64,000 nucleotides of DNA from Amphibalanus amphitrite. Its lineage: Eukaryota; Arthropoda; Thecostraca; Balanomorpha; Balanidae. Of this stretch, positions 11,618 to 21,959 are shown in pieces; the first letter of the stretch is position 1; the number at the start of each line of letters is the position of its first letter. The DNA is taken from positions 248,001 through 312,000 of the forward strand of contig NW_024881673.1 in assembly GCF_019059575.1 (NCBI RefSeq). The letters are read 5' to 3'. A program made the translations under genes and the position numbers. The notes under the pieces were generated by a model. The model ran no database searches. It was not told where the DNA came from and saw only the letters and a program-made list of their open reading frames with translations.

Positions 11618-12340
11618 CCCTCGCCCGCACATGGGGGGGGGTGGTTGCCACCCCCCAGGTAGTCTTTCTGCTCTGCACTCAACATTTTTAGAGCTAGAAA
11701 GCTGATTTTTCGCATAGCTGCTCGTCTATCCTTTCTTGATGTTTGCTGAAAATTTCAAGTTTCTGTGATTTTTGGTTTCGGAGATATGACCTTGTTTTTC
11801 AGGTCATGTCATGACCCAAATGGCCAATTCTCAACATCTTGCGTTTGCCATGGGCCTTGTGAGCTTTTGACACCCTGATTTCGGCCTTTTTTGCCAGTCT
11901 TACCTCCCACCTATCATGGAACATGTTGTTCGACGATGTACAGGGGTCAAGGTCAGGGTCAAGGTCAACCTAGGTCATCTAAGTTAATTGCGTTTTAGGC
12001 AAGCTGAATTTACTTTTTGTGAAGTTTTTTGATTGTATTTTTGGTAAAAGCTTCTCAGATCATGATTTCATGTAATATGGACCCAAAAACAATCGGTGCA
12101 CACATCAGTATACACACAGACACACACAGACATACAAACACATATAATTGACCTTGACCTAACTTGACCTGAAATGACCTCAGCAGCAAAATTCTGGTCG
12201 GGTAGTGTGACAAAGAGGTTCTAGCTGGCTTGGCACCAGAAAACAGCATCGTCATCGGTATTTGATAAGCAGCGCACTTGATATCCAGCGGTGACCCAAA
12301 ACAGCAACATTTTTTAGTTTGACCTGACCTGGAAGGCCAC
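11614..12340. mobile_element. TTAA element, right end lost, sharing TTAA with its neighbour
   Basis: It starts TTAACCCTCGCCCGCACATGG on the TTAA that closes the previous element. Part of its sequence is found reverse-complemented in the element that starts at 18794. Host hAT sequence (GTCTTTGAACGTCCTACACTG) resumes near 12345 without a terminal GGGTTAA. Confidence 0.65.
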
Positions 12341-12344
12341 CCCG

Positions 12345-13075
12345 GTCTTTGAACGTCCTACACTGACCTCTGAGGGAACTTCAGTGGCGGTCAAGCGCCC
12401 ACGTTGACCGCTAAGAGCCTACATCAACCTCTGAGGCCCCACATCTGGCCTATGAGGGCCCCTAACCGGCCTCAGGGGTCCCAACCGGCGTCTGAGGGTC
12501 TCACACCGGTCTCTGGTGGCCTTATTTCTGTCTCTGGTGTCCCAAGACGAACCTTTAGGTGCCAATAAGGGCCCCGCACTGGCTGCTGAAGACCCGATGC
12601 CGGCCTCTAAGGGTCTGCATTGGCCTCTGAGGGGGGCCATCTTGGCCTTTGAGGGCCCTCTGCTGGCCTCTGGGGTCCAACGACGGCTCATGCCGGTCTT
12701 TTAGGGCCCCACGTTGACCTCTGAGGGCCCATGCTGGCCTGTAATGAGTAAGGACCCACATTAGCCTCCCAACTCGGTCTCTGATGGTCTCAAACTACTG
12801 GCCTTTGTAGTTTGCAGGCCCTGTACTGGTCTCTGAGGGCCCTAAACTAGCCTCTACATGAAAACATACATGGGCGGGTTTCTGAAGATCAGAGGGCTCA
12901 CGCAGTCTCCGGCACAGCCTTACGTTGGTCCTGATCGAGATTGCTTTAACGTCCTGATGGTCCCGCGCTGACTCCCTCATATTTCGAGGTCGGGACCCCA
13001 TGAGCCGGTGTGGGTCCTGGGGCTGGCAGAGACTGATGAAGTCCTTAGGGCTCATGGCCAGTCTTTTTAGCAGTA
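12345..13075. repeat. GGCC-rich minisatellite block
   Basis: About 25 units of roughly 28-30 bp (CCTCTGAGGGCCCACRYTGG) follow in line. The block is collinear with 53623-54046 and inverted relative to 36261-37220, so it belongs to the hAT core rather than being a random expansion. Confidence 0.8.
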
Positions 13076-14892
13076 GGACTAGGCAGGTTGAGTGAGCCCC
13101 AACAGAGCCGTCGCGAAGCCCCGCAGGAGTCGCGCGCGGCCCTCAGATGCCAATTCTGAAAGCTCGGAACCTGTGGGGGTCTCCAGAGGTCGGTGTACCT
13201 ACTCTCTCCCGCCGCCACACAACTAGGTGCCTATATGGGTAAATGTCATAGTCTAAAAATGCTTTCTGGGTTTCACATGCTTGTTCAAAGCAAGAGGTAT
13301 CTGTACTTTTTAGCAAGATGTATCTGTACTTTTCCGAATTGTTTTATAGTGGTAAGGTCATGAATCCGCGTGCCTGACCTTCCAGTATACCTATGCTACA
13401 CCGATCCGTCGTCATGGACGGTGCAGCGGCCCGACCGGTGGGCACACCGTGAGACGGTAAATGGAACTGGTGATTTTGCCTTAAATTGAGCTCAAAGATT
13501 TCACGCAAGAATGAGATGGATGAAGCATAAGTAATGCCAACTGTGCGGCGCCTCGTGGACGTAAAAAATTAGCCGATCACCCCCCCCCCCCTCCCGGTGA
13601 CGGATTAATGTTATGTCCCGCGAGTGTGACTTTGGCCCCCCCTTTTGCTAGCGGCTGCGACCGCCAGTGGTAAGATGAGGGTGGCATACGTGCCGTCCGT
13701 GATGTTAAAACAAAAGCGACTAGTGGTACGGCCTATATAACCGTCGCACGCTGACAAAAAGCTTACAGGTCCTTCATTGTTTTACCGAAAAAAAAATGCT
13801 ACTTGCGGCTATGTAAAAGGGAGGTTCGGAGCAACGTGCTCCTCCGTTCCGTCGTTTCCATCCTCAGGAATCAGGATACTGAAATCCTTCTCGTCCACGC
13901 CGAAACCCCCACTCCGGGCTGGACAGGCACCTTTATCTCATGCGGGCTGCTCATTTGGAGCGGCACCGTTGCTCCCAAGGGAGTGCACCCCGTAGCCGGG
14001 TGCAAAGAGTGCTTGGGGGGGGGGGGCTGGTCGGTCTGTCAATTCGGACGGGCTCAGCCCCGGCGACTCTGCATATAGGGTGTCTGCCCAGACCAATGTC
14101 TCCCCCTATAATTCCTATCATTCGTCCGAATCTGAAATGGTCTTGTCAGACCGAAAGGGCCTAACCCAACAAAGCAAAAACAAACAAGCAGCGTGCGCCA
14201 GTCGCAGCTGGGCTGGCTGCCAGCAGCGCCGTCTCTCGATGACACGTCCATGGCGGAGTGGGAATGGGCGTGAATTGATGCGTGTGCCTGTACTTTAGTA
14301 TAAGTGACCAACAGTCAGCTGTTTCTACTTTGATATATTTAGCCTGACTCTGGAATAGCCACACTTGAGTGGAACGGGTCTTATTGGGACGTGAACTAAA
14401 TAAATATATAACTAAATAAAGCGGCGGTACATGCATGGGTAAATCACTGAACAGTTTAAAATAAAAAAGGTATTTATGGTGTGCATATGATCTATAAGCT
14501 TTTTGTCAGCGTGCAAGGCCTTAGAGCTAGCCTCCTTTGTTTTAACATCACGGACGGCACGTATGCCACCCACATGCTGCACACTTGTTTTTATTTGGCC
14601 CAATCACTCTGAAATTTCTCAAACTCCCTGACCGGTCAGTGAGTTTGCAAACTCCCTAGTGAATTTGTAAACTCCCTAGTGAGTTTGCAAACTCACTGAT
14701 GGGTCAGGGAGTTTCACTAGGGAGTTTGCAAACTCACGGATTTCTCAAACTCCCTGTAACATATATACCTGAAAAAATACGTTCATGGTGTTTTTCATGC
14801 CAAGTAAAGGACTATTTATTGGTAAGATCAAAGAAGAGTGGGAACTGACAGTTTGATAGACCGAATAAATATAAATGTACCTAACGAAGACA

Positions 14893-15117
14893 ATGAAAAA
14901 AATAAATATTTCACTGCTTTTATTCTTATTTTCATTGTTAGTTTCTTATAGTTTCTGCATCATTCAGCAACGTCAAATGTTTTTTTTTCCTAGAGACAAG
15001 CAACAGGCAACAGTCTGCCCGGACATCCCGTCTGTACTCACGGAGACTGGTGGCGGGCTGGGTCCCGGAGCCGGTGGTGCTGGTGGCGGTGATGGTGATG
15101 GTGGTGCTGGTAGATGA
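14893..15117 (+). CDS. Small plus-strand ORF, hydrophobic leader and Gly/Asp-rich tail
   Basis: From the ATG at 14893 the frame reads MKKINISLLLFLFSLLVSYS, a credible signal peptide, then a charged spacer with one Cys and SVLTETGGGLGPGAGGAGGG. It aligns with 8903-9124, but the leader is read in a different frame of the shared DNA, which weakens the case for selection on the peptide. It overlaps cassette 7 on the other strand. Confidence 0.3.
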   Translation: MKKINISLLLFLFSLLVSYSFCIIQQRQMFFFPRDKQQATVCPDIPSVLTETGGGLGPGAGGAGGGDGDGGAGR

Positions 15118-15118
15118 T
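15042..15118 (-). CDS. Splice-flanked exon cassette 7
   Basis: This 77-nt block has acceptor AACTGCTTTCAG and donor GTGAGTACAGACG. The proline frame reads HLPAPPSPSPPPAPPAPGPS; the frame one base on is Thr/Ser-rich. Confidence 0.33.
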
Positions 15119-15260
15119 CTGAAAGCAGTTAGTACGTTTTTAGATCAGCGAGTTACACACAATAGGGACAAGACGTAAAAGACAAATAGTTTGGTCAAAA
15201 TTAGGACGACAGGAAAACCTTTTACATGTGTTCATTGTAAGTTCATGATTAGACACTTAC

Positions 15261-15357
15261 GGGCATGCTGGTGACGTGTTTGTTCCCGGAGCCGGTGGTG
15301 CTGGTGATGGTGATGGTGATGGTGATGGTCATACTGGAGACGGTGGTGATGGTGGAG
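15261..15357 (-). CDS. Splice-flanked exon cassette 8
   Basis: This 97-nt block has acceptor CCTTGTATTTCAG. The donor here is GTAAGTGTC instead of GTGAGT: the +3 base changed but to another accepted donor base, which argues that the splice site rather than the peptide is conserved. Its length is 1 mod 3. Confidence 0.35.
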
Positions 15358-15599
15358 CTGAAATACAAGGCACTAGTTATTAATGTGGTCTTTGATGTTT
15401 ATATCTTAGATACAGCGCTAAAGAAGCGAAATTACAACCACAAATATTTTGAGTCAGCAGATAAACTGTAAAAATAACATCATACATTGTCTTATAGTAG
15501 CTGTATTATCATTTACGGTAACTCTAAGTCAATGGCAGCTGACTTGATAGTGGTTTCGGAAGCCATGAAGCTGGACTCGACTGCCGTTGGTGTACTCAC

Positions 15600-15657
15600 G
15601 CCTGCCGGTGGTGCCGGTGGTGCTGTCACTGCTGGTGATGGTGACGTCTGTGGTGAT
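15600..15657 (-). CDS. Splice-flanked exon cassette 9
   Basis: This 58-nt block has acceptor ACTGGTGTTTCAG and donor GTGAGTACACC. It is less repetitive than the others: one frame gives ITTDVTITSSDSTTGTTGR and another SPQTSPSPAVTAPPAPPAG. It is the cassette closest to the coiled-coil gene upstream. Confidence 0.35.
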
Positions 15658-15700
15658 CTGAAACACCAGTGTCCAGTTTTAGGTCCCCTGATATTGACAG

Positions 15701-16590
15701 CCACACCCGCCGTGTCGCTACCGCTATCCCACACCGCGTCTGACAGAGGTGTGACGTCACTCCCACACCCGCCGTGTCGCTACCGCTATCCCACACCGGG
15801 TCTGACAGTGGTGTGACGTCACTCCCACACCCGCCGTGTCGCTACCGCTATCCCACACCGGGTCTGACAGTGGTGTGACGTCACTCCCACACCCGCCGTG
15901 TCGCTACCGCTATCCCACACCGGGTCTGACAGTGGTGTGACGTCACTCCCACACCCGCCGTGTCGCTACCGCTATCCCACACCGGGTCTGACAGTGGTGT
16001 GACGTCACTCCCACACCCGCCGTGTCGCTACCGCTATCCCACACCGGGTCTGACAGTGGTGTGACGTCACTCCCACACCCGCCGTGTCGCTACCGCTATC
16101 CCACACCAGGTCTGACAGTGGTGTGACGTCACTCCCACACCCACCGTGTCGCTACCGCTATCCCACACCGGGTCTGACAGTGGTGTGACGTCACTCCCAC
16201 ACCCGCCGTGTCGCTACCGCTATCCCACACCGGGTCTGACAGTGGTGTGACGTTACTCCCACACCCGCCGTGTCGCTACCGCTATCCCACACCGGGTCTG
16301 ACAGTGGTGTGACGTCACTCCCACACGTCACTCCCACACCCGCCGTGTCGCTACCGCTATCCCACACCGGGTCTGACAGTGGTGTGACGTCACTCCCACA
16401 CCCGCCGTGTCGCTACCGCTATCCCACACCGGGTCTGACAGTGGTGTGACGTCACTCCCACACCCGCCGTGTCGCTACCGCTATCCCACACCGGGTCTGA
16501 CAGTGGTGTGACGTCACTACCACACCCGCCGTGTCGCTACCGCTATCCCACACCGGGTCTGCCAGTGGTGTGACGTCACTCCCCCACCCG
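15701..16590. repeat. 62-bp tandem satellite, about 14 units, one CRE per unit
   Basis: The unit CACCCGCCGTGTCGCTACCG...GGTCTGACAGTGGTGTGACGTCACTCC repeats at 62 bp with very few changes. Each unit holds the palindrome TGACGTCA except one (TGACGTTA at 16248). One unit boundary near 16320 has a short extra copy of CGTCACTCCCACAC. The first unit (GCGTCTGACAGAGG) and the last are most diverged. Confidence 0.93.
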
Positions 16591-16644
16591 AACTGCTGGT
16601 CCGACTGAGTAAACAGCCAGGTCCGGACCGGCCATTCAGTATCG

Positions 16645-17112
16645 CTCTGCCCGTCACTGAGACTGACCAACAAATAACACGTCATTTACCGTATACCGTT
16701 TGTTTCAGAGCCTATACTCACGGGGCGGTCAGTGTCCATGGCGCCGCTCAGTGACTGACCAACAAATAACACGTCATTGACCGTATACCGTTTGTTTCAG
16801 AGCCTATACTCACGGGGCGGTCAGTGTCCATGGCGCCGCTCAGTGACTGACCAACAAATAACACGTCATTTACCGCATACCGTTTGTTTCAGAGCCTATA
16901 CTCACGGCGGTCAGTGTCCATGGCGCCGCTCAGTGACTGAAAACTAATAACACGTCATTTACCGCATACCGTTTGTTTCAGAGCCTATACTCACGGGGCG
17001 GTCAGTGTCCATGGTGCCGCTCAGTGACTGACCAACTAATAACACGTCATTTACCGTATACCGTTTGTTTCAGAGCCTATACTCACGGGGCGGTCAGTGT
17101 CCATGGCGCCGC
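16645..17112. repeat. ~92-bp tandem repeat, five units, carrying a 33-nt mini-exon-like cassette
   Basis: CAG followed by AGCCTATACTCACGG recurs at 16706, 16798, 16890, 16979 and 17071 (spacing 92, 92, 89, 92). On the minus strand each unit has acceptor-like TTGTTGGTCAG, the 33-nt block for SLSGAMDTDRP, and donor GTGAGTATAGG, leaving a 59-60-nt potential intron. Only the phase-0 frame is open. The right-most donor follows the same peptide at the end of the GC-rich exon region, so the array looks like serial duplication of an exon end plus intron. Confidence 0.7.
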
Positions 17113-17150
17113 TCAGCTGGCCGACACATCGGCTCGCCGCCTCGGCCCCG

Positions 17151-17350
17151 TCACTGCCGGCCGTCTGACACGTCCGGACGAGCCCGCTTGGCGGCCGGCG
17201 GCTGGCCGGCGTCCGCTGCCGGCGGCTCCTGGTGCCGCCGCTTGCCGGCCGGACGGGCCGGACACGCCTCCGTCCGGGGGGCGGGACGGAGGTCGGAGCC
17301 GCGCCGCTGATCACCACTGGCCTCGCCTCCGACGGCCCTCGGCGGCCGGT
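17151..17350 (-). CDS. Terminal exon with basic, NLS-like tail
   Basis: On the minus strand CCCGGCGTGTTGCAG precedes 200 nt that, entered in phase 1 from the upstream coiled-coil exon, read RPPRAVGGEASGDQRRGSDL and end at a TGA (17153-17151) after 65 full codons. Two basic clusters, GKRRHQ and AAKRARP, about 18 residues apart resemble a bipartite nuclear localisation signal. The acceptor and its upstream stretch (CTGCCTGACC) resemble those of the coiled-coil exon, which suggests the two exons are old duplicates at their splice sites. A phase-0 frame stays open to a donor at 17095, so an alternative product is possible. Confidence 0.5.
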
Positions 17351-17582
17351 CTGCAACACGCCGGGTCAGGCAGAGGTCAGGGAGGGTCAATCACAGGTCA
17401 GGGAGGGTCAGTCACAGGTCAGTGCGGCTCAGACAAAGTTCATGTTGGATCCAACAAAATTCAGGGCTGGTCAGGAGGAGCTAAGGGCAGATGTATTACA
17501 TATTCAGAGTTACTTACTTGAGGCAATCATTTTCTGGCAATGAGCGCTGAAAAATCATCTGACAACGGAGGCTGTCACTCAC

Positions 17583-18347
17583 CTTCAGCAGGGCACTGCT
17601 GCTGCTGAAGCTCCTCACAAAGCATCTTTTTCAGCTCCTCTCTTAACTCCTCCTTTAGCTCTTTCTTCAGTTCCTCCCTTAGCTCCTTCCTTAGCTCATC
17701 CCTTAGCTCATTTTTTAGCTCCTCCTTCAACTCCTCCTTTTTCTGCCTCTCCAACTCCTTCTCCAGCTCCTTCTGCAGCTCCTCCTGCAGCTCGTGACGT
17801 CTGTTGCTGCACTCCTCCAGCAGCCGAATCTTCTTCTCTTCAGAGCCTGTGTTCGGGTGTCTCTCCTCCAGCTCTCGTGACTCTCTCTGGTGTCTCTGCT
17901 CCAGCTCTTGCCACTGCTGCTGTAGTGTGTGCTGGAGATTTTCCCACTGCTGTTGGTGGGAGCAATCCAGCTGCCTTAACTGGTCCTCAGTCGGCATGTT
18001 CAGGCATCCAGTGTCCTCGCTGTGCTGCTGATGAATCGCAATACGCTCCTCATAGTGACGTTCTTCCAGGTTCTGCCACTCCGTACCGTGTTTCTGCTCC
18101 AGATGTCGACGCTCCTCTTCATGCTCTTTGTCCATCCTCACTCTTTCTTCGTGACCTGGGTGTTCCAACTCCTGCCATAGCTGCTGATGTTGTAGCTCCA
18201 GCTCCTTCCACCGCTGCTGATGTTGCTGTTCAATCAGCTGCCACCTCTGCCCGTGTGGGCGAGCCGGACCCTCTGATGGCTGCTCCTCCTCATCGCAGTG
18301 CTGCTCCTCGTCTTCGATCTCTCCGTCGCGGTCACCCTGTGGCGAGT
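17583..18347 (-). CDS. Coiled-coil exon, 255 codons
   Basis: The minus-strand exon lies between GCTGTGTTCCAG and GTGAGTGACAG. It is 765 nt, phase 1 at both ends, with no internal stop. It begins with an acidic stretch (EIEDEEQHCDEEEQ), then has roughly 11-residue repeats of the type WQELEQRHQ/WKELELQHQQ over about 130 residues, and ends in a Lys/Glu helix built of EELKKELREEL-type steps over about 65 residues. This predicts a long coiled coil or single alpha helix with no catalytic domain. It probably splices to 17350. Its upstream partner is not in the adjacent DNA; the nearest open same-strand exon with a phase-1 donor that I recognise is the cGLR exon at 46254. The protein family is unknown. 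Confidence 0.65.
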
Positions 18348-18350
18348 CTG

Positions 18351-18793
18351 GAACACAGCAGGTCAGGCAGAAGTCACACGCTGGGAGGACGGTCGATAGG
18401 CGACCAAATCGAAAGAAAACTGGATCACTATTCACAGTACAAGGTAAAAGACCATGTGTTATGGCATGCCATTTATTAGCATGGGCAAGAGAGTTACAAA
18501 ATCTAGTTACTTCGCTCAACATTTTTTTATGCATTTATTTTTTCGATTTGTTACGATTTGTTCAAATAGTGATTTTTTTTTTTATTTTTACGATTTATTC
18601 AAATAATGAACACTGCATCGTGCATCACGGTGATAATGTAACAAATAAGACGCTGACTCGCGGTACTGTACATGACTAAAACTGTTCAATATCAGCGTCA
18701 TTACTATCGCCATCTAGCCCATGATGTTTGATAAGAACACAGGACGGCAGTCGGTGGACAGGGTACCTACTTAGAGTGGTCGGGGTTAGTTTT
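18351..18793. other. Intronic or intergenic DNA
   Basis: AT-rich DNA upstream of the coiled-coil exon on the minus strand. The first bases serve as its polypyrimidine and branch region. No further exon is evident. Confidence 0.5.
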
Positions 18794-19284
18794 TTAACCC
18801 TCGCCCACGCATGCCATTTTTCCACCGTAGAGCGCACATGGGGGAGGGGGTGCTATACCCCCGCGCCATTTCGTTCCTGCTAGAGATAGAGTTTCGCGGT
18901 AAAAACCAACAGATTCTTTTGGAAGCGGCAAATCCAATGGTATCCAATTTTACCTCAATGTGCAGTCATTGACCTTCCAGGTCAGGTCAAACTAAAAAAT
19001 GTTGCTGTATGGGGTCACCGTTGGAATATCACGTGCAGTGCCCATCATATACCGATGACGCTGCAGTATTGGTGCCAAGCCAGCTAGAACAGCTCTTTGT
19101 TACACTATCCGACTAAGTTTTTACTGACTGGGGTCTTAGGTCAGCTTAGGTCAGGGTCAATGATATGTGTTTGTATGTCTGTGTTTGTGTCTGTGTATAG
19201 TGATGTGTGCACCGATTGGTTTGTGTCCCTGTTACATGAGAACATGAATTGAGAAGCTTTTACCAAAAATGCAGTCAAAGAAAC

Positions 19285-20281
19285 TTAACCCTATTCCTGG
19301 CGAGGGGGGGGGGCCTCAGGAGCCCCCCCCTGAGGTTTTTTGGTTATTTCTCCCAAACGCGTTGAGCTAGGAAGCTCAAATTTTCTGACTTTTCCTAAAA
19401 GGCTTCTACGCAACATGTCTGAAAATTTTGAGTTGATCTGACCTCAGGTCAGGTCACCAGAGGCGGTTTGGTGACCCTACCTCAGAAAAGTTTGCAATCA
19501 CGCCAGAGCTAGAGTTTTTGACCGATCAATTTCTTCTCTTCAGGGTTTAGTTAGGGTACCAGTATGTGCAATTTGTATATCTCGGAATTTTGATATCGGT
19601 GACCTAAGGTCAGGTCAATTTCGCGACCTCCCAATTATAAGTCAATGGGGGAAAAATCAACTCCCTGTTTTTACCACTAAAACGGGTCGGAATGGCCCCA
19701 TATACCATACATGACTTCATATACGATCAACCTTCACTACCTTGAGGTCTGTTTTGCTGTTGGGCAGCTGTGAGGTCATGTGACGTCATCAAAGGTCACC
19801 AAAGGTTTTTGGCAAATAACTCCGTACAGGAACAAGATACAGACGCGTGGATGGTCTCATTGTGTTCAGCTCGTCAAGACGCATCGAATGATATACATGA
19901 TGACCTCGAGGTCACGTGACCTGAGGTCAACCTTTGACCTTGACCTTTCGAGGTCAACATATATATCATTCGATGCGGATTGACGAGAGGATCACGATGC
20001 TGCCCTTAGTTTGTTCCTATCTTGACTAATTCGAAAGTTATTCGAGAAAAACTCTCTCCATATCTAGTGCCGCCATTTTGACTTTTTCGACCCCTGTGAC
20101 GTCATCTTTGACCTGACCTGAAAATGACCTTTGTAAAAATTGTAGATCTTGGCCGTGCGCATCCGATGCCGTTTACCGCTTGTCGCTATCTTGCTTCGTT
20201 CTCGAGATCTCAGGGGGGGGGCCGAATCGGCCCCCCCCGCCAGTTTCTTGTCCCGGCGGAGCCCGCCAGGAATAGGGTTAA
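19285..20281. mobile_element. TTAA element, 997 bp, ~99% identical to 39788-40783
   Basis: It runs from TTAACCCTATTCCTGGCG to CGCCAGGAATAGGGTTAA. It differs from the copy at 39788 by about a dozen single-base changes that I can see, so both moved recently. G-run/C-run hairpins lie inside both ends and AGGTCA/TGACCT words fill the interior. Confidence 0.9.
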
Positions 20282-21419
20282 CCCGCGCCGGGCCGGTGCT
20301 CTGAGATTCCGCGCCGGGCCGCGGGGGGGTGTCTGAACACCCCCCCCCCCTTCTAACTCGGCTCCTGGGCCACGTAGCGACACGCGGTAAGCGGCAATCG
20401 AAAGAACATCAAAAATAAGGACGAAAACACTTCCGTCATTTTTTGGGTCAGGTCAAAGGTCAGGTCACCAGAGGTCACCAAAGGTAAAATGTTGACTATT
20501 TCAACATTTTGGAAACTGCCAACGGCTATCTCGGGAACCGATAGAGCTACGGCGCCGCAAAAAAGCGCATTCGATAGCCCTTTTACAGACCTTTCTGAAT
20601 AATGTTCTCAGATTTGACCTCAGGTCAACGGTTTAGCCTCCAGAGGGCAAAAACTCCAAAAATAGCCGTTTTTACGAAAAACGTTTGTTCGGCAATAACT
20701 TTTGACTCAAAAGAGCTATGACATTACTTTTGCCAGCATCGTGTTCCTCTCGTCAAGGCGCGTCGAATGAACTATAATTTGACCTTGAAAAGTCAACTTG
20801 AAAATTTGACCTCAGGTCAAGGTCATGACCTGACCGGAAAAGGTCATGTAGCATATCAGTCGATCCGCAACGTCGAGCCGAACACATCTAAGGCGTTTTC
20901 AGCGCTCTAGCACGCCTCTATCAGAAGTTATCATCGAAAAACTGTTAGATTCTGTTCGTGACCTGAGATGACCTCGGGGACATAACGAGGGGTCACAGTT
21001 GCCATTTTCTGGTTCAGTGTGTCTATTTTACCTACATCTCGATGTTTGAGCGTGTCTAGAATAGCGTTCGTGCAAAACAGACGCTCTTCAATTTTCTCCC
21101 ATTGACATACCTATAATGGAGAGGCCGCAAAATTGACCTGACCTTAGGTCACAGATATCAAAATTCCGAGATATACATTTTATAGATAGTATTGCTCTAA
21201 TCAATCTCTGAAAGTTTCAAGGCAATCGTTCAGTCGGTGTAGCTATGACGAGCATTCTTATTTTTTCTGAGGTGAGGTCACTTGGCGTGACCTGGTGACC
21301 TGACCTAAGGTGACCTGGGTCTGAAATTTTCACAACATGTGCGGAAAAGATGCACAAACAGGTGTGCCAAAAACCACAAGGGGGGTGTTCAAACACCCCC
21401 CCGGCCCGGCGCGGGTTAA
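20278..21419. mobile_element. TTAA element, 1142 bp, close copy of 62741-63922
   Basis: It runs from TTAACCCGCGCCGGGCC to GGCCCGGCGCGGGTTAA and shares its first TTAA with the preceding element. Compared with the copy at 62741 it lacks about 46 bp (the CGGCGGCGCTCCGCGCCGCC palindrome region) between short AAAACC repeats, which looks like a small slippage deletion. Confidence 0.88.
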
Positions 21420-21510
21420 CGAAAAGTAAATTCAGCTTGCCTAAAACGCAATGTTTTAGATGACCTAGGTTGACCTTGAACCTGACCCTGACATCTTTAC
21501 ATCGTTTCAT

Positions 21511-21959
21511 TGACCTTTGATGACCTCGGTTCACTTTTCAAATTTTACATGCCTCAAGGCAAGGCCGTATAAGAGAGGTAGAATCATCCCGCAATTTCCA
21601 ATGGACCGGTCGCTAAGCATTAGCGTGACGTCACTGGTGGATACCGCGCGGCGCCCGTCTCCAAGCCGTACGTCGGGTACAGTTGGCTTTTTATCGTTAC
21701 TATTACTGAACGTAACGACAACTAATGACTCTTACTAACTTTTTTACCCACCTAAAGCTGATTTCCTTGCCGATGGCGATACATTGCCGACCCGAGCCCC
21801 AGGGTTGACAATCTTGGGATATATGGGTCGGATGGGCGACCTCGCGACGGGAGAAGGAACGATTGCAATTGTGTCCCGCACCGCCGATTGCATTCTCTAT
21901 CTGCACCCGGAGGGGGGGGGGCAGGGGGCACGTGCCTCCATCGGAATAGGGGGCCTCTC
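21511..21959. other. Non-coding interval
   Basis: No supported gene. A CRE palindrome (TGACGTCA) occurs near 21626. The right part passes into a GGGGGGG tract and then minisatellite. Confidence 0.4.

Larger units (their letters stand above)
9711..13669. mobile_element. hAT-type composite element with 8-bp TSD GTAAGATG
   Basis: The ends are CACTGGCGGTCGCAG and CTGCGACCGCCAGTG. The octamer GTAAGATG flanks it at 9703-9710 and 13670-13677. Inside are a second hAT-like terminus (CAGTGGCGGTCGC, 10257), TTAA elements at 10436-11617 and 11614-12340, and minisatellite. The 10257-10435 segment is shared with the hAT element 34279-38456 and its copy at 49003. Confidence 0.85.
9540..14760. mobile_element. 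Long-TIR foldback element with a nested hAT
   Basis: The ends begin GTTAC...AGGGAGTTTGAGAAAT and repeat GAGTTTGCAAACTC palindromes over about 170 bases on each side. A second inverted pair continues inward (13678-13735 against 14500-14580, word GGACGGCACGTATGCCACCC). The flanks are ATATAT on both sides, and the uninterrupted host sequence GAAATATATAACTGAAAAA survives near 4000 and 4535. Without the nested hAT the element is about 1.25 kb. No transposase is visible. Confidence 0.75.
18794..21510. mobile_element. TTAA element interrupted by two further TTAA elements
   Basis: It starts TTAACCCTCGCCCACGCATG. Its body (18955-19284 and 21420-21510) is largely the reverse complement of 12000-12340. 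At 19285 it is broken at a TTAA by the pair 19285-20281 and 20278-21419, after which AAGTAAATTCAGCTTGCC continues the host sequence. The right terminus is not clear. Confidence 0.65.

Noticed and set aside
15701..16590. CRISPR-like array
   Set aside because: The whole 62-bp unit is repeated with no unique spacers and the context is eukaryotic; it is a satellite.
17804..18479. Plus-strand Ser/Cys-rich ORFs at the coiled-coil locus
   Set aside because: Antisense of Glu/Lys/Gln codons gives Ser/Leu/Cys-rich frames; the minus frame has the consistent helical repeat and splice sites.
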